Below, one piece after another: positions 26,083 to 33,799 of a stretch of DNA of 64,000 nt. The DNA is from Lysobacterales bacterium (GTDB lineage Bacteria > Pseudomonadota > Gammaproteobacteria > Xanthomonadales > SZUA-36), in NCBI GenBank assembly GCA_014238945.1, contig JABAAB010000089.1, positions 1-64,000 of the forward strand. Direction: 5' to 3'. The position numbers were made by a program, and so were the translations under genes. Positions within the stretch are counted from its first letter, which is position 1, and each line of letters begins with the position of its first letter. The notes below the pieces were generated by a model. The model was not told where the DNA came from. It saw only the letters and a list, made by a program, of their open reading frames with translations, and did not search any database.

Positions 26083-26766
26083 TCAGTATCCCGTGTGCGT
26101 CTCAGTTTGCCTTATCGCATCAAAAAACCGCAGCATCTTTGCCTTGTCCAGTCTTCCCCCGGTGCGTATGCCGGAACAAAGGTCCACGCCGTAAGGCCGA
26201 ACGGCCCTGATGGCATCAGCAACATTTCCCCCATGCAGTCCACCCGCCAGAAACAAGGGCAGAGAGACCCCATCACGTATCCGCCGACTCAGACCCCAGT
26301 CATGTGTTCGTCCGGTGCCACCGAGTTCCTTGACTGCAAGACTGGGATTTCCCGAGTCGAGTAACAAGGCATCCACCAGACTGGAGACGGCCTTTGCCTC
26401 CGCGATGGAATTCTCATCGGTCACGTGAATGACCTGCACCAATTTGATCCCAGGCAGTCGTTTGCGCAATTTTCTTAACTCGGCAAACCCCACAGCATCC
26501 ACCAACTGGATCGTGGATGTACGGCAAAGCCTGTGCTGTTCAACGATGTCATCGGCATGTTGCAACGGGGTCAGCAGGAAGGTGGAGACCGGCGGTGGAA
26601 TCCGGACCGCAATTTCTGCAATAAGCTCGTTTTCAATGGTCCCCTCCCCACTGGGCATCGGTGAAACCAGCCCAAGTGCTGATGCACCGGCAGACATGGC
26701 CATGGCCGCTTCTGCATGAGAGCAGATACAGCAGACTTTTATGTAGGGAAGATAAGGTAATCGCAC
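26083..26766 (-). CDS. Divergent phosphoribosylanthranilate isomerase-like protein
   Basis: 227-aa TIM-barrel protein of the TrpF family. The catalytic pair seems present: a cysteine in IKVCCICS (canonical KVCGI; the following Gly is Cys here) and Asp in VDALLLDSGNP, with GGTGRTHDW, LAGGLHGGNVADAIRAVRPY and GVDLCSGIR forming the phosphate-binding end. The usual FxxxSPR segment after strand 2 is replaced by GLVSPMPSGEGTI. It is far from any other trp gene, so a role in tryptophan synthesis is doubtful; a related ribose-phosphate isomerase reaction is possible. It leads a small minus-strand group with the DUF924 chimera. Confidence 0.78.
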   Translation of the reverse strand: MRLPYLPYIKVCCICSHAEAAMAMSAGASALGLVSPMPSGEGTIENELIAEIAVRIPPPVSTFLLTPLQHADDIVEQHRLCRTSTIQLVDAVGFAELRKLRKRLPGIKLVQVIHVTDENSIAEAKAVSSLVDALLLDSGNPSLAVKELGGTGRTHDWGLSRRIRDGVSLPLFLAGGLHGGNVADAIRAVRPYGVDLCSGIRTGGRLDKAKMLRFFDAIRQTETHTGY

Positions 26767-26773
26767 AACGTTC

Positions 26774-27016
26774 TTACCCCATGATCAACAACGCCATCCA
26801 GGGCACGAAACAGAATACGATGACGAATATCTTGAACATAGCCAGAAACGCGTAAAAGCTTATATCAAAGGTTTCGCGTGAAATGGGAAACCACATACTT
26901 TGTAGACGGTAGACAACATCGGGCATCAGTTTGTAAATAATGCTCCATAAAAGCAAAAAGCCGGAATTGATGAGTGTGCATATCATGAAGAATTCTGTAA
27001 GTGTCTGGATGTCCAT
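26774..27016 (-). CDS. DUF6868 small membrane protein
   Basis: 80-aa protein with two membrane spans (residues ~12-32 and ~55-78). ATG 27016 is chosen because GGAGACAGG lies directly upstream; the frame open from 27037 adds seven residues without a ribosome-binding site. The pattern TEFFMICTLINSGFLLLWS, SMWFPISRETFD and FLAMFKIFVIVFCFVPW matches DUF6868, a family of unknown function. It ends 8 bp upstream of the TrpF-like start on the same strand and may be co-transcribed. Confidence 0.75.
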   Translation of the reverse strand: MDIQTLTEFFMICTLINSGFLLLWSIIYKLMPDVVYRLQSMWFPISRETFDISFYAFLAMFKIFVIVFCFVPWMALLIMG

Positions 27017-27162
27017 GACCTGTCTCCTTAGATTCAAAAATCCACATAGGAACCGGGTGGGTCCTCATTTATTACAGTAACGCATATAACCCAGCCAATC
27101 ACGCAGTGACCGTCAGGATGTTCACCCCGTTCTCCCCAGGGCTCTGATATTGAATAATTGAT

Positions 27163-27208
27163 CACTGATTTCACTTGTGTCTGCTTATTGAGTACTCTTA
27201 TAGCTGCC
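27163..27208 (+). promoter_or_regulatory. 46-bp leader element, copy A
   Basis: About 85% identical over 46 bp, without gaps, to 30572-30617. It begins CACTGATTTCACTTGTGT, contains GAGTACTCTTATA and ends 24 bp before the SpdH-like start (27233); copy B ends 21 bp before the TolB-like start. A promoter reading is possible: TTGTGT, 18 bp, TATAGC here and TTGTAT, 18 bp, TGTATC in copy B. The conserved spacer suggests a bound regulator or a recent duplication. Confidence 0.6.
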
Positions 27209-27232
27209 CGGAGTTTCCTGGGAGACAACCAG

Positions 27233-29122
27233 TTGAGCAATATTACAAGAAGAGATTTCATCAATGGCACATTAATGGTGGCCGGTGCATCCCTGATTCC
27301 TTTTAGAGGAACGGCCCAATCGGCCATGGCAGCTCTCGAACCATCATATTACCCCCCGGCGCAGAACGGACTGCGTGGGAGCCACCCGGGATCTTACGAG
27401 CACGCCCATGGCCGGGCACGTAGCGGTCAAACGGACTGGGGTCCCGGCACGGATTTGAACGAGTTATACGATCTGATTGTTGTGGGGGGTGGTATCAGTG
27501 GACTGGCGGCCGCCCGTTTCTATCAGCAAAAACATGGAGCCGACAAGAAAGTAATCATACTGGACAACCATGACGATTTTGGTGGTCACGCCAAGAGGAA
27601 CGAACACACGGTTGACGGGGTTCTGCGCCTGGGTGAAGGCGGTTCAGAGTCTTTTGAAAACCCTCATGAGTTTAGTGAAACCGTGCTGGGTCTGCTGGGC
27701 GACATTGGCGTCGACATGGATCGATTTAAAACGTCGTATGACGCCGACTTCTTCAAGCGTCATGGCCTGGGGGCAGTGACCTATTTTAATCGGCGAACAT
27801 TTGGCGAGGACAAAGTTGTCAGGCACCCCTTTTGTGATTACCCGGGCTTTGTGGAAGGACTCATGCGGCCTACGCTTTCGTTCGAGGAAGCCGTAAAACA
27901 GACCCCCTTGACCGAAAAAGGCAAAGTGCAATTGTTGCGGGTTTTGAACAGCGGTCAACATGACCTGAACTTGCCCAAAGAGGAATTGCGGAAATACATC
28001 CGGTCGCATTCCTATTTCGATTTTCTCAAGAACACGCTGGGTGTTGATGATCCCGGGGTATTGACCATGGCCAGGCATACTTCGGTGGATTATACGGGGG
28101 GCGGAACCGATGCCTTGAACATGAGCGCTGCATTGACTAGCGGGGCGCTGGGTTCGGATCCCCTGGTTGCCTGGAAAGACGCTTTGGGTGAAGGGGCCTA
28201 TCAAAAATATGTCAATAAAGACGGGGGAACTTATGCGGTGGAGCACCCCTTCACTTATCATTTTCCGGATGGCAATGCCACCGTTGCACGCTCGCTGGTC
28301 AAAAAGATGATTCCTGACGTGGGACCGGGTGCAAATGCCGAGGAGATTATTCTTTCCAGGTTCAATTACGACGAACTGGACAAACCCGACAACCGTGTTC
28401 GGCTTCGATTAAGCAGTACCGTTGTGAATGTAGCACACGATGGTGACCCCCAGAGTGCCAGCGAGGTTTCTGTAAACTACATCCATAAGAACAAGTCCTA
28501 CCGGGTTAAAGGCAAATCTGTCGTGATGGCCTGTTACAACATGATGATTCCTCATATTGTTACCGACCTTCCCGGGGAACAGGATGCCGCATTAAGACGC
28601 CTCACCAAGATTCCCTTGCAGTACTCCACCGTCGGTCTGAAAAACTGGCGGGCAATGAAGGAATTGGGAATTGGAATGGCCATGTCTCCGGGGAACATGC
28701 ACCAGGCCGTGGGGATGGATTTCCCGGTGAGCATGGGCGGCTATGAGTTCACCAAAACACCCGACGATCCCTGCATACTCCACATGAGATGCGCACCCCG
28801 TGGAGATGTTGATGATGTGCCGCGTGTCGAACAATTTCGTAACACGAGAGAAAAGATGCTCAACCTGACCTTTGATGATTACGAGGCGGAAATCAGGGAG
28901 CATTTGGGCGGCATGTTCCCGAAGCTGCTGTTCGAGTTCGACCGTGATGTAGAAAGCATTACCGTTAACCGCTGGGCGCATGGCTACTCTTATGGCAACC
29001 CCGGCCCGGTTGGCCGACAACCATTCGGCCGGATTACCATTGCCAACAGCGATGCCGTCAGCAGTTCGTTGATGAACAGGGCCGTTGAACAGGCACACCG
29101 CGCGGTTCAGGAATTGACGTGA
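27233..29122 (+). CDS. Tat-exported SpdH-like FAD-dependent oxidoreductase
   Basis: 629-aa flavoprotein starting at TTG 27233, 7 bp after GGGAGA; starts further upstream lack a ribosome-binding site. Residues 1-30 are a twin-arginine signal (TRRDFINGTLMVAGAS). Then YYPPAQNGLRGSHPGSYEHA, typical of spermidine-dehydrogenase-like proteins, and the FAD Rossmann motif LIVVGGGISGLAAARFY (near residue 83) with VIILDNHDDFGGHAKR. The C-terminal half binds substrate and flavin (AHGYSYGNPGPVGR). Probably a periplasmic amine oxidase or dehydrogenase of the SpdH family; the substrate is inferred. Its TGA overlaps the GTG start of the next gene, so the two are translationally coupled. Confidence 0.85.
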   Translation: MSNITRRDFINGTLMVAGASLIPFRGTAQSAMAALEPSYYPPAQNGLRGSHPGSYEHAHGRARSGQTDWGPGTDLNELYDLIVVGGGISGLAAARFYQQKHGADKKVIILDNHDDFGGHAKRNEHTVDGVLRLGEGGSESFENPHEFSETVLGLLGDIGVDMDRFKTSYDADFFKRHGLGAVTYFNRRTFGEDKVVRHPFCDYPGFVEGLMRPTLSFEEAVKQTPLTEKGKVQLLRVLNSGQHDLNLPKEELRKYIRSHSYFDFLKNTLGVDDPGVLTMARHTSVDYTGGGTDALNMSAALTSGALGSDPLVAWKDALGEGAYQKYVNKDGGTYAVEHPFTYHFPDGNATVARSLVKKMIPDVGPGANAEEIILSRFNYDELDKPDNRVRLRLSSTVVNVAHDGDPQSASEVSVNYIHKNKSYRVKGKSVVMACYNMMIPHIVTDLPGEQDAALRRLTKIPLQYSTVGLKNWRAMKELGIGMAMSPGNMHQAVGMDFPVSMGGYEFTKTPDDPCILHMRCAPRGDVDDVPRVEQFRNTREKMLNLTFDDYEAEIREHLGGMFPKLLFEFDRDVESITVNRWAHGYSYGNPGPVGRQPFGRITIANSDAVSSSLMNRAVEQAHRAVQELT

Positions 29123-30435
29123 CAGCGACTCTTCGCCCCATTTTCGGGCGAAACAGAGCGTTTGCCTTTTCCACCCCCACTATCATAATCTTCAGCTGCC
29201 TGCTCATGACCCTGCCGAAGTCCCATGCCATGACCGAAACAAACTATACCAACGTGATTGATCTCCTGACGGCATTTTCAGGGAAGAGTGTCTCGCAATA
29301 CGAGCCGTACTTCCGGTACACGGAGCAGGGAAAAATCGTCAGTGTTGAAATCCACGCGGTGGGAAACGAAAGCACCACCGCCCGCTACACCGATGAGCCG
29401 GAACCCTGGAAACAGGTCAACAATATATTACGGATCAGGACCGCAGATGGATTCGAGGGCGTATCCGGTGTCGACACCTATTATGCGGGAACATTCAGCG
29501 ACGACCACCTGCTGGAACTGAAGGGTGCCGCCGCCGACCTCATGGCCCTGAAGACGCTGGACCCCGTCGAGGCCCGGGCAATACTCACCCAGGCGCAGCC
29601 GGGGTTGAGCGACGAGGCGTACGCGAGCATCGACATTGCCCTGTGGGACCTTGCAGCGCGCAAGGCCGGTCTCCCTTTGCATGAATTACTGGGCTCCAGA
29701 CGGGCTGAGATTGAACCCTACGCGAGCCTCCCCTTCTACGACACCCTTCCCGAATATATTACGGGCGTCACGGAATACGCAAAACTCGGCTTCAGGACCT
29801 TCAAGTTTCACGTCTGGGGACAATTCGAAAAGGACGCCCAGTTGATCCACGAAATCGAACGAACCTTTGCGGACAAACCCTATCGTTTCATGATCGATTT
29901 CGAGTACGCCTATGATCTTGAAAGCGCCCGCACACTTGGTGAAATGACCAATGAGACGGTGTTCATCTGGTTCGAGGCACCCATTGATGACACGCTGTTA
30001 GAGCAATACGCAGAGCTCAGAAGCACGCTTGCCATGTCGATAATTCCGGCTGGCTACGACAACCATTCCGCTGAATTCATCCGAAGGGGTATCGAAAAAG
30101 GGTCCTGGGATGCGGGCAGGTTCGACGTTACGGTTGTCGGTGGCTTGTCGACGGCGCTCGAACTCATGATCATTACCAACAACGCTAAACTGCCAATTGA
30201 AATTCAAAGCTGGGGCCACTCGTTGGCCCAGGTCGCCAATCTCCACCTGATGCTGGCCAATGAACTAACAACCTACTTCGAAGCGCCGATGCCAAAAAAG
30301 GCCTTTGAGTTCGGCATGAGGAACGGCAATTTGCTCGACCAGGGGCAAATAGTTGCGCCAAAAGCACCGGGACTCGGTATCGAAGTGGACTGGGATCGTT
30401 TGCAGACGGCAGATTTCTACATCATGTCGAGATAG
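29119..30435 (+). CDS. Mandelate racemase/muconate lactonizing enzyme family protein
   Basis: 438-aa enolase-superfamily enzyme with an unusual N-terminal signal peptide (PTIIIFSCLLMTLPKSHA). GTG 29119 is chosen because it overlaps the previous stop (GTGA) and yields that signal. Capping domain to about residue 170, then the barrel: LRTFKFHVWG-like segment with the general base Lys (FRTFKFHVW), metal ligand positions in MIDFEYAYD and WFEAPIDD, IIPAGYDNHS in place of the usual GE, and the second base His in QSWGHSLAQVANLHL. Abstracts a proton alpha to a carboxylate (racemase, dehydratase or cycloisomerase). Coupling to the flavoprotein suggests one periplasmic pathway; substrate unknown. Confidence 0.85.
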   Translation: MTATLRPIFGRNRAFAFSTPTIIIFSCLLMTLPKSHAMTETNYTNVIDLLTAFSGKSVSQYEPYFRYTEQGKIVSVEIHAVGNESTTARYTDEPEPWKQVNNILRIRTADGFEGVSGVDTYYAGTFSDDHLLELKGAAADLMALKTLDPVEARAILTQAQPGLSDEAYASIDIALWDLAARKAGLPLHELLGSRRAEIEPYASLPFYDTLPEYITGVTEYAKLGFRTFKFHVWGQFEKDAQLIHEIERTFADKPYRFMIDFEYAYDLESARTLGEMTNETVFIWFEAPIDDTLLEQYAELRSTLAMSIIPAGYDNHSAEFIRRGIEKGSWDAGRFDVTVVGGLSTALELMIITNNAKLPIEIQSWGHSLAQVANLHLMLANELTTYFEAPMPKKAFEFGMRNGNLLDQGQIVAPKAPGLGIEVDWDRLQTADFYIMSR

Positions 30436-30571
30436 GGTACGCCACAACCCAGCCCCCTTGTTTATTCTTGCTGGGCTTCAAACCCGCTGACAAACACCTT
30501 ATCTGTAGACTCACGCTGGCCAATAGCGCCAAATCCAGTTTCTTCAGAGTCCCCACATTTGAGGAATATAC

Positions 30572-30617
30572 CACTGACTTCACTTGTATCTGCTAATTGG
30601 GTACTCTTGTATCAGCC
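30572..30617 (+). promoter_or_regulatory. 46-bp leader element, copy B
   Basis: Second copy of the element at 27163-27208, differing at about seven of 46 positions and lying 21 bp before ATG 30639. It reads CACTGACTTCACTTGTAT, then CTGCTAATTGGGTACTCTTG. A stop codon (TAA) in the frame that is open in copy A shows it is not shared coding sequence. It probably drives the TolB-like/symporter operon. Confidence 0.6.
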
Positions 30618-30638
30618 TCGGTCAAGAATAATTAATAA

Positions 30639-31541
30639 ATGTCCCTGTTCAATGAACTCAAACGTCGCAATGTATTCAAGGTAGCTATCGCCTACATCGT
30701 GGTGGCCTGGCTGGTGATGCAGGTCGCGGACGTGGTAGTGAACAACATCGAGGCACCGGGCTGGGTGTTCCAGGTATTACTGCTGTTCCTGGCATTGGGA
30801 CTTCCTTTTGCGATCATTTTCGCCTGGGCATTCGAGATGACCCCGGACGGGTTGAAACGTGAACACGAGGTGGACCGCTCACAGTCGATCACCGGGGATA
30901 CCGGCCGCAAACTGGATTTCACCATCATCGGGGTGCTGGTGCTGGCGCTGGGCTATTTTGCCTGGGACAAGTTCGTGCTGTCCGTAGACCGTGAAGCAGC
31001 ACTGGTCGAAGCCGCACGACAGGAAGTCAGCGCGCAGGTAGCTAGCGAGGAAGCGGAGAAACCGCAGACGACGGAATCCGGCCAGTCCATAGCGGTGCTG
31101 CCCTTTGTCAATATGAGTTCCGATACCGAGCAGGAATATTTCTCCGATGGTTTGTCCGAGGAATTGCTGAACCTGTTGGCCAAGATCCCCGAATTGCGCG
31201 TGACCTCTCGATCATCGGCTTTTTCATATAAAGGCAAGGATTTCAAGATCGCCGACGTGGGCCGTGAACTGGGCGTGGCACACGTGCTGGAAGGCAGTGT
31301 CCGCAAGGCCGGCAACCAGGTGCGCATCACGGCCCAGTTGATCGAGGTGGAAAACGACACGCACCTGTGGTCTGAGACCTACGACCGTTCACTGGACAAT
31401 ATTTTTGCGATACAGGATGAGATCTCAAGCGCGGTGGTCGATCCCCTGAAAATCACCCTGCTCGGTGAAACACCGGTGGTAACAGAAACCGACCCGCGCT
31501 GGAACACCCTCCTCGACAAAATGGGACTGCCACATGAATGA
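30639..31541 (+). CDS. TolB-like membrane protein with TPR region deleted
   Basis: 300-aa protein: FNELKRRNVFKVAIAYIVVA and two spans (about 15-35 and 45-65), a third span (~88-105), then a periplasmic TolB-like domain (SIAVLPFVNMSSDTEQEYFS, GLSEELLNLLAKIPELRVTS, LEGSVRKAGNQVRITAQLIE). Full family members continue after LLGE...ETDP with several hundred residues of TPRs and end in a tail of the type DPRWxxLLxKxGL. Here ETDP runs directly into RWNTLLDKMGLPHE, so the TPR block appears to be lost in frame. The stop overlaps the start of the symporter small subunit by 8 bp, making it the first gene of that operon. Confidence 0.78.
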   Translation: MSLFNELKRRNVFKVAIAYIVVAWLVMQVADVVVNNIEAPGWVFQVLLLFLALGLPFAIIFAWAFEMTPDGLKREHEVDRSQSITGDTGRKLDFTIIGVLVLALGYFAWDKFVLSVDREAALVEAARQEVSAQVASEEAEKPQTTESGQSIAVLPFVNMSSDTEQEYFSDGLSEELLNLLAKIPELRVTSRSSAFSYKGKDFKIADVGRELGVAHVLEGSVRKAGNQVRITAQLIEVENDTHLWSETYDRSLDNIFAIQDEISSAVVDPLKITLLGETPVVTETDPRWNTLLDKMGLPHE

Positions 31542-31794
31542 AGCACAGAAAAGATCGGCCTACTGGAAAGCCAACCTGAGACTGGTCGGGCAATGCCTGG
31601 TCGTTTGGTTCGTGGTCTCCTACGGCTTTGGCATCATCCTGCTTGAACCGTTGAACCAGTTCAGACTGGGGGGGTACAAGCTGGGTTTCTGGTTTGCCCA
31701 GCAGGGTTCGATCTTCGTGTTTGTTGCGCTGATCTTCTTCTACGCACGGCAGATGAACAAGCTCGATAAACAGTTCGACGTGGACGAAGAATAA
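31534..31794 (+). CDS. DUF4212 sodium/solute symporter small subunit
   Basis: 86-aa inner-membrane protein with two spans (CLVVWFVVSYGFGIILLEPL and FWFAQQGSIFVFVALIFFYA), the conserved DUF4212 pattern, and a charged tail (MNKLDKQFDVDEE). DUF4212 proteins are encoded directly upstream of VC_2705-type sodium:solute symporters and act as their small subunit. ATG 31534 lies inside the end of the TolB-like gene and its TAA overlaps the next ATG (TAATG), indicating translational coupling on both sides. Confidence 0.92.
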   Translation: MNEAQKRSAYWKANLRLVGQCLVVWFVVSYGFGIILLEPLNQFRLGGYKLGFWFAQQGSIFVFVALIFFYARQMNKLDKQFDVDEE

Positions 31795-33575
31795 TGGATC
31801 TCCAGACCATGACCTACTGGGTGGTTGGTGCCACCTTCGCCCTGTACATCGGTATTGCCATCTGGACCAAGGCTTCCAGTACACAGGAATTCTATGTGGC
31901 CGGCGGTCATGTACACCCCATTGCCAACGGTATGGCGACCGCCGCCGACTGGATGTCCGCCGCCTCGTTTATTTCGATGGCCGGGCTGATTGCCTTTTTG
32001 GGCTACGACGCCTCGGTCTACCTGATGGGCTGGACCGGTGGTTACGTGCTGCTGGCACTCCTGCTCGCACCGTACCTGCGCAAGTTCGGCAAGTTCACGG
32101 TACCCGAGTTCATCGGTGAACGTTTCTATTCCAAGGCGGCCCGTTTCGTGGCCGTTTTCTGCCTGATCATTGCCTCGATCACCTATGTTATCGGCCAGAT
32201 GAAAGGTGTGGGTGTGGCTTTCGGCCGTTTCCTGGAAGTTGATTTTGAAGTCGGTGTGGCCGTCGGTATGGCCATCGTGTTTGTTTACGCCGTATTCGGT
32301 GGCATGCGTGGCATCACCTATACGCAGATCGCCCAATATTGTGTGCTGATCTTCGCCTACACGGTACCGGCGATCTTCATCGCCCTGAACCTGACTGGTA
32401 ACCCGATACCACAATTGGGTCTCGGCAGCAGTATGGCTGACGGTTCCGGTATGGCCCTGCTCGACAAGCTCGACCAGGTGGTGACCGGATTGGGATTTGC
32501 GGCTTTTACCGAGCAAAAGGGAACTTCGCTGAACATCTTCCTGCTCACAGCCTCGCTGATGATCGGAACGGCAGGACTGCCGCACGTCATCGTGCGTTTT
32601 TTCACGGTGCCCAAGGTCTCCGATGCCCGTGTATCAGCAGGCTGGGCACTGGTGTTTATCGCCATCCTGTACACCACCGCGCCCGCAGTCGGAGCAATGG
32701 CACGTCTGAATCTTATGGATACCATCCAGACGGGTGAAGTGGGTACACCAGACGGAAACCTGGCCTACGCCGAACGACCTGAATGGTTCAAAAACTGGGA
32801 AACCACCGGTCTGTTGAAATTCGAAGACAAGAACGGCGATGGCCGTATCCAGTATTACAACGAAGCCAACCAAGCATTTGCTGAGCAGGCAGAACAATAT
32901 GGCTGGAAAGGCAACGAGATGATTACCGTTGACCGGGACATCATGGTATTGGCCAATCCCGAGATTGCCCGTCTGCCCAACTGGGTCATTGCACTGGTGG
33001 CTGCAGGCGGATTGGCAGCCGCCCTGTCCACCGCCGCCGGCCTGTTGCTGGCCATTTCATCGGCCATCTCACACGACCTGCTCAAGGGTATGATCGCACC
33101 GGATATTTCCGAGAAAAAGGAACTGCTGGCCAGTCGCATTGCCATGGCCGGTGCCATCGCTGTGGCCGGCTACCTCGGTATGAATCCGCCCGGCTTTGCC
33201 GCCCAGGTGGTGGCATTGGCCTTCGGGCTGGCGGCATCCTCCCTGTTCCCGGCCCTGATGCTGGGTATATTTGACAAGCGCATGAACCGCACCGGTGCCA
33301 TTGCCGGTATGTTGACCGGTGTGGGCTCCACGGTGATGTACATCGTCTGGTTCAAAGGCTGGTTCTTTATCAAGGGCACCGAGTTCGCCGCCAACACCCC
33401 GGACAACTGGTTCATGGGTATATCCACCGAAGCCTTCGGTGCGGTGGGTGCATTGCTGAATTTCACTGTTGCGATCGTCGTTTCCCGTATGACCGCCGCC
33501 CCGCCGGAAAACATCCAGCAATTGGTGGAAGACATTCGGGTACCCAGGGGCGCTGGGGCTGCGACCGGCCACTAA
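31794..33575 (+). CDS. VC_2705-type sodium:solute symporter, large subunit
   Basis: 593-aa inner-membrane transporter of the solute:sodium symporter family with about 13 spans, related to acetate permease ActP. Features: FYVAGGHVHPIANGMATAAD, VPEFIGERFYSKAARF and AGGLAAALSTAAGLLL. A large loop near residues 345-400 holds an EF-hand-like calcium loop (DKNGDGRIQYYNE), which is usual in this subgroup. With the DUF4212 subunit it probably imports a small carboxylate such as acetate or pyruvate with Na+. Operon with the TolB-like gene; nothing follows on this strand for 220 bp. Confidence 0.92.
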   Translation: MDLQTMTYWVVGATFALYIGIAIWTKASSTQEFYVAGGHVHPIANGMATAADWMSAASFISMAGLIAFLGYDASVYLMGWTGGYVLLALLLAPYLRKFGKFTVPEFIGERFYSKAARFVAVFCLIIASITYVIGQMKGVGVAFGRFLEVDFEVGVAVGMAIVFVYAVFGGMRGITYTQIAQYCVLIFAYTVPAIFIALNLTGNPIPQLGLGSSMADGSGMALLDKLDQVVTGLGFAAFTEQKGTSLNIFLLTASLMIGTAGLPHVIVRFFTVPKVSDARVSAGWALVFIAILYTTAPAVGAMARLNLMDTIQTGEVGTPDGNLAYAERPEWFKNWETTGLLKFEDKNGDGRIQYYNEANQAFAEQAEQYGWKGNEMITVDRDIMVLANPEIARLPNWVIALVAAGGLAAALSTAAGLLLAISSAISHDLLKGMIAPDISEKKELLASRIAMAGAIAVAGYLGMNPPGFAAQVVALAFGLAASSLFPALMLGIFDKRMNRTGAIAGMLTGVGSTVMYIVWFKGWFFIKGTEFAANTPDNWFMGISTEAFGAVGALLNFTVAIVVSRMTAAPPENIQQLVEDIRVPRGAGAATGH

Positions 33576-33634
33576 TTGCAAGAACAGAGCACCTGTCAAT
33601 GGCTCCGGGTGCAACCTGACACACGAATTTTAGT

Positions 33635-33647
33635 CGCAATTTGCGAA
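33635..33647. promoter_or_regulatory. TCGCAATTTGCGA palindrome upstream of the metalloprotease
   Basis: Perfect odd palindrome TCGCAA-T-TTGCGA, 153 bp upstream of ATG 33800. A near-identical sequence (TTGCAATTTGCGA) is at 48552-48564 upstream of the polysaccharide export gene. Candidate operator for a shared regulator; the match is short and could be chance. Confidence 0.35.
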
Positions 33648-33799
33648 ATCATATTTTCAGTCTGCAACTCTTACCCTGCCAAAAGTCCCTCTTGAATCGC
33701 TTCTCATTGTATCTATTGGTTTTTAACAACTGAAACCAATGGCATACAGATTGCATGGTATTGTGGAGAACTACCATTCCATCAGAGGGACTCAAGACC

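Noticed and set aside
31740..32585. Minus-strand open frame of 281 codons
   Set aside because: Antisense to the sodium symporter; its His/Gln/Gly-rich composition is typical of a reversed membrane-protein gene.
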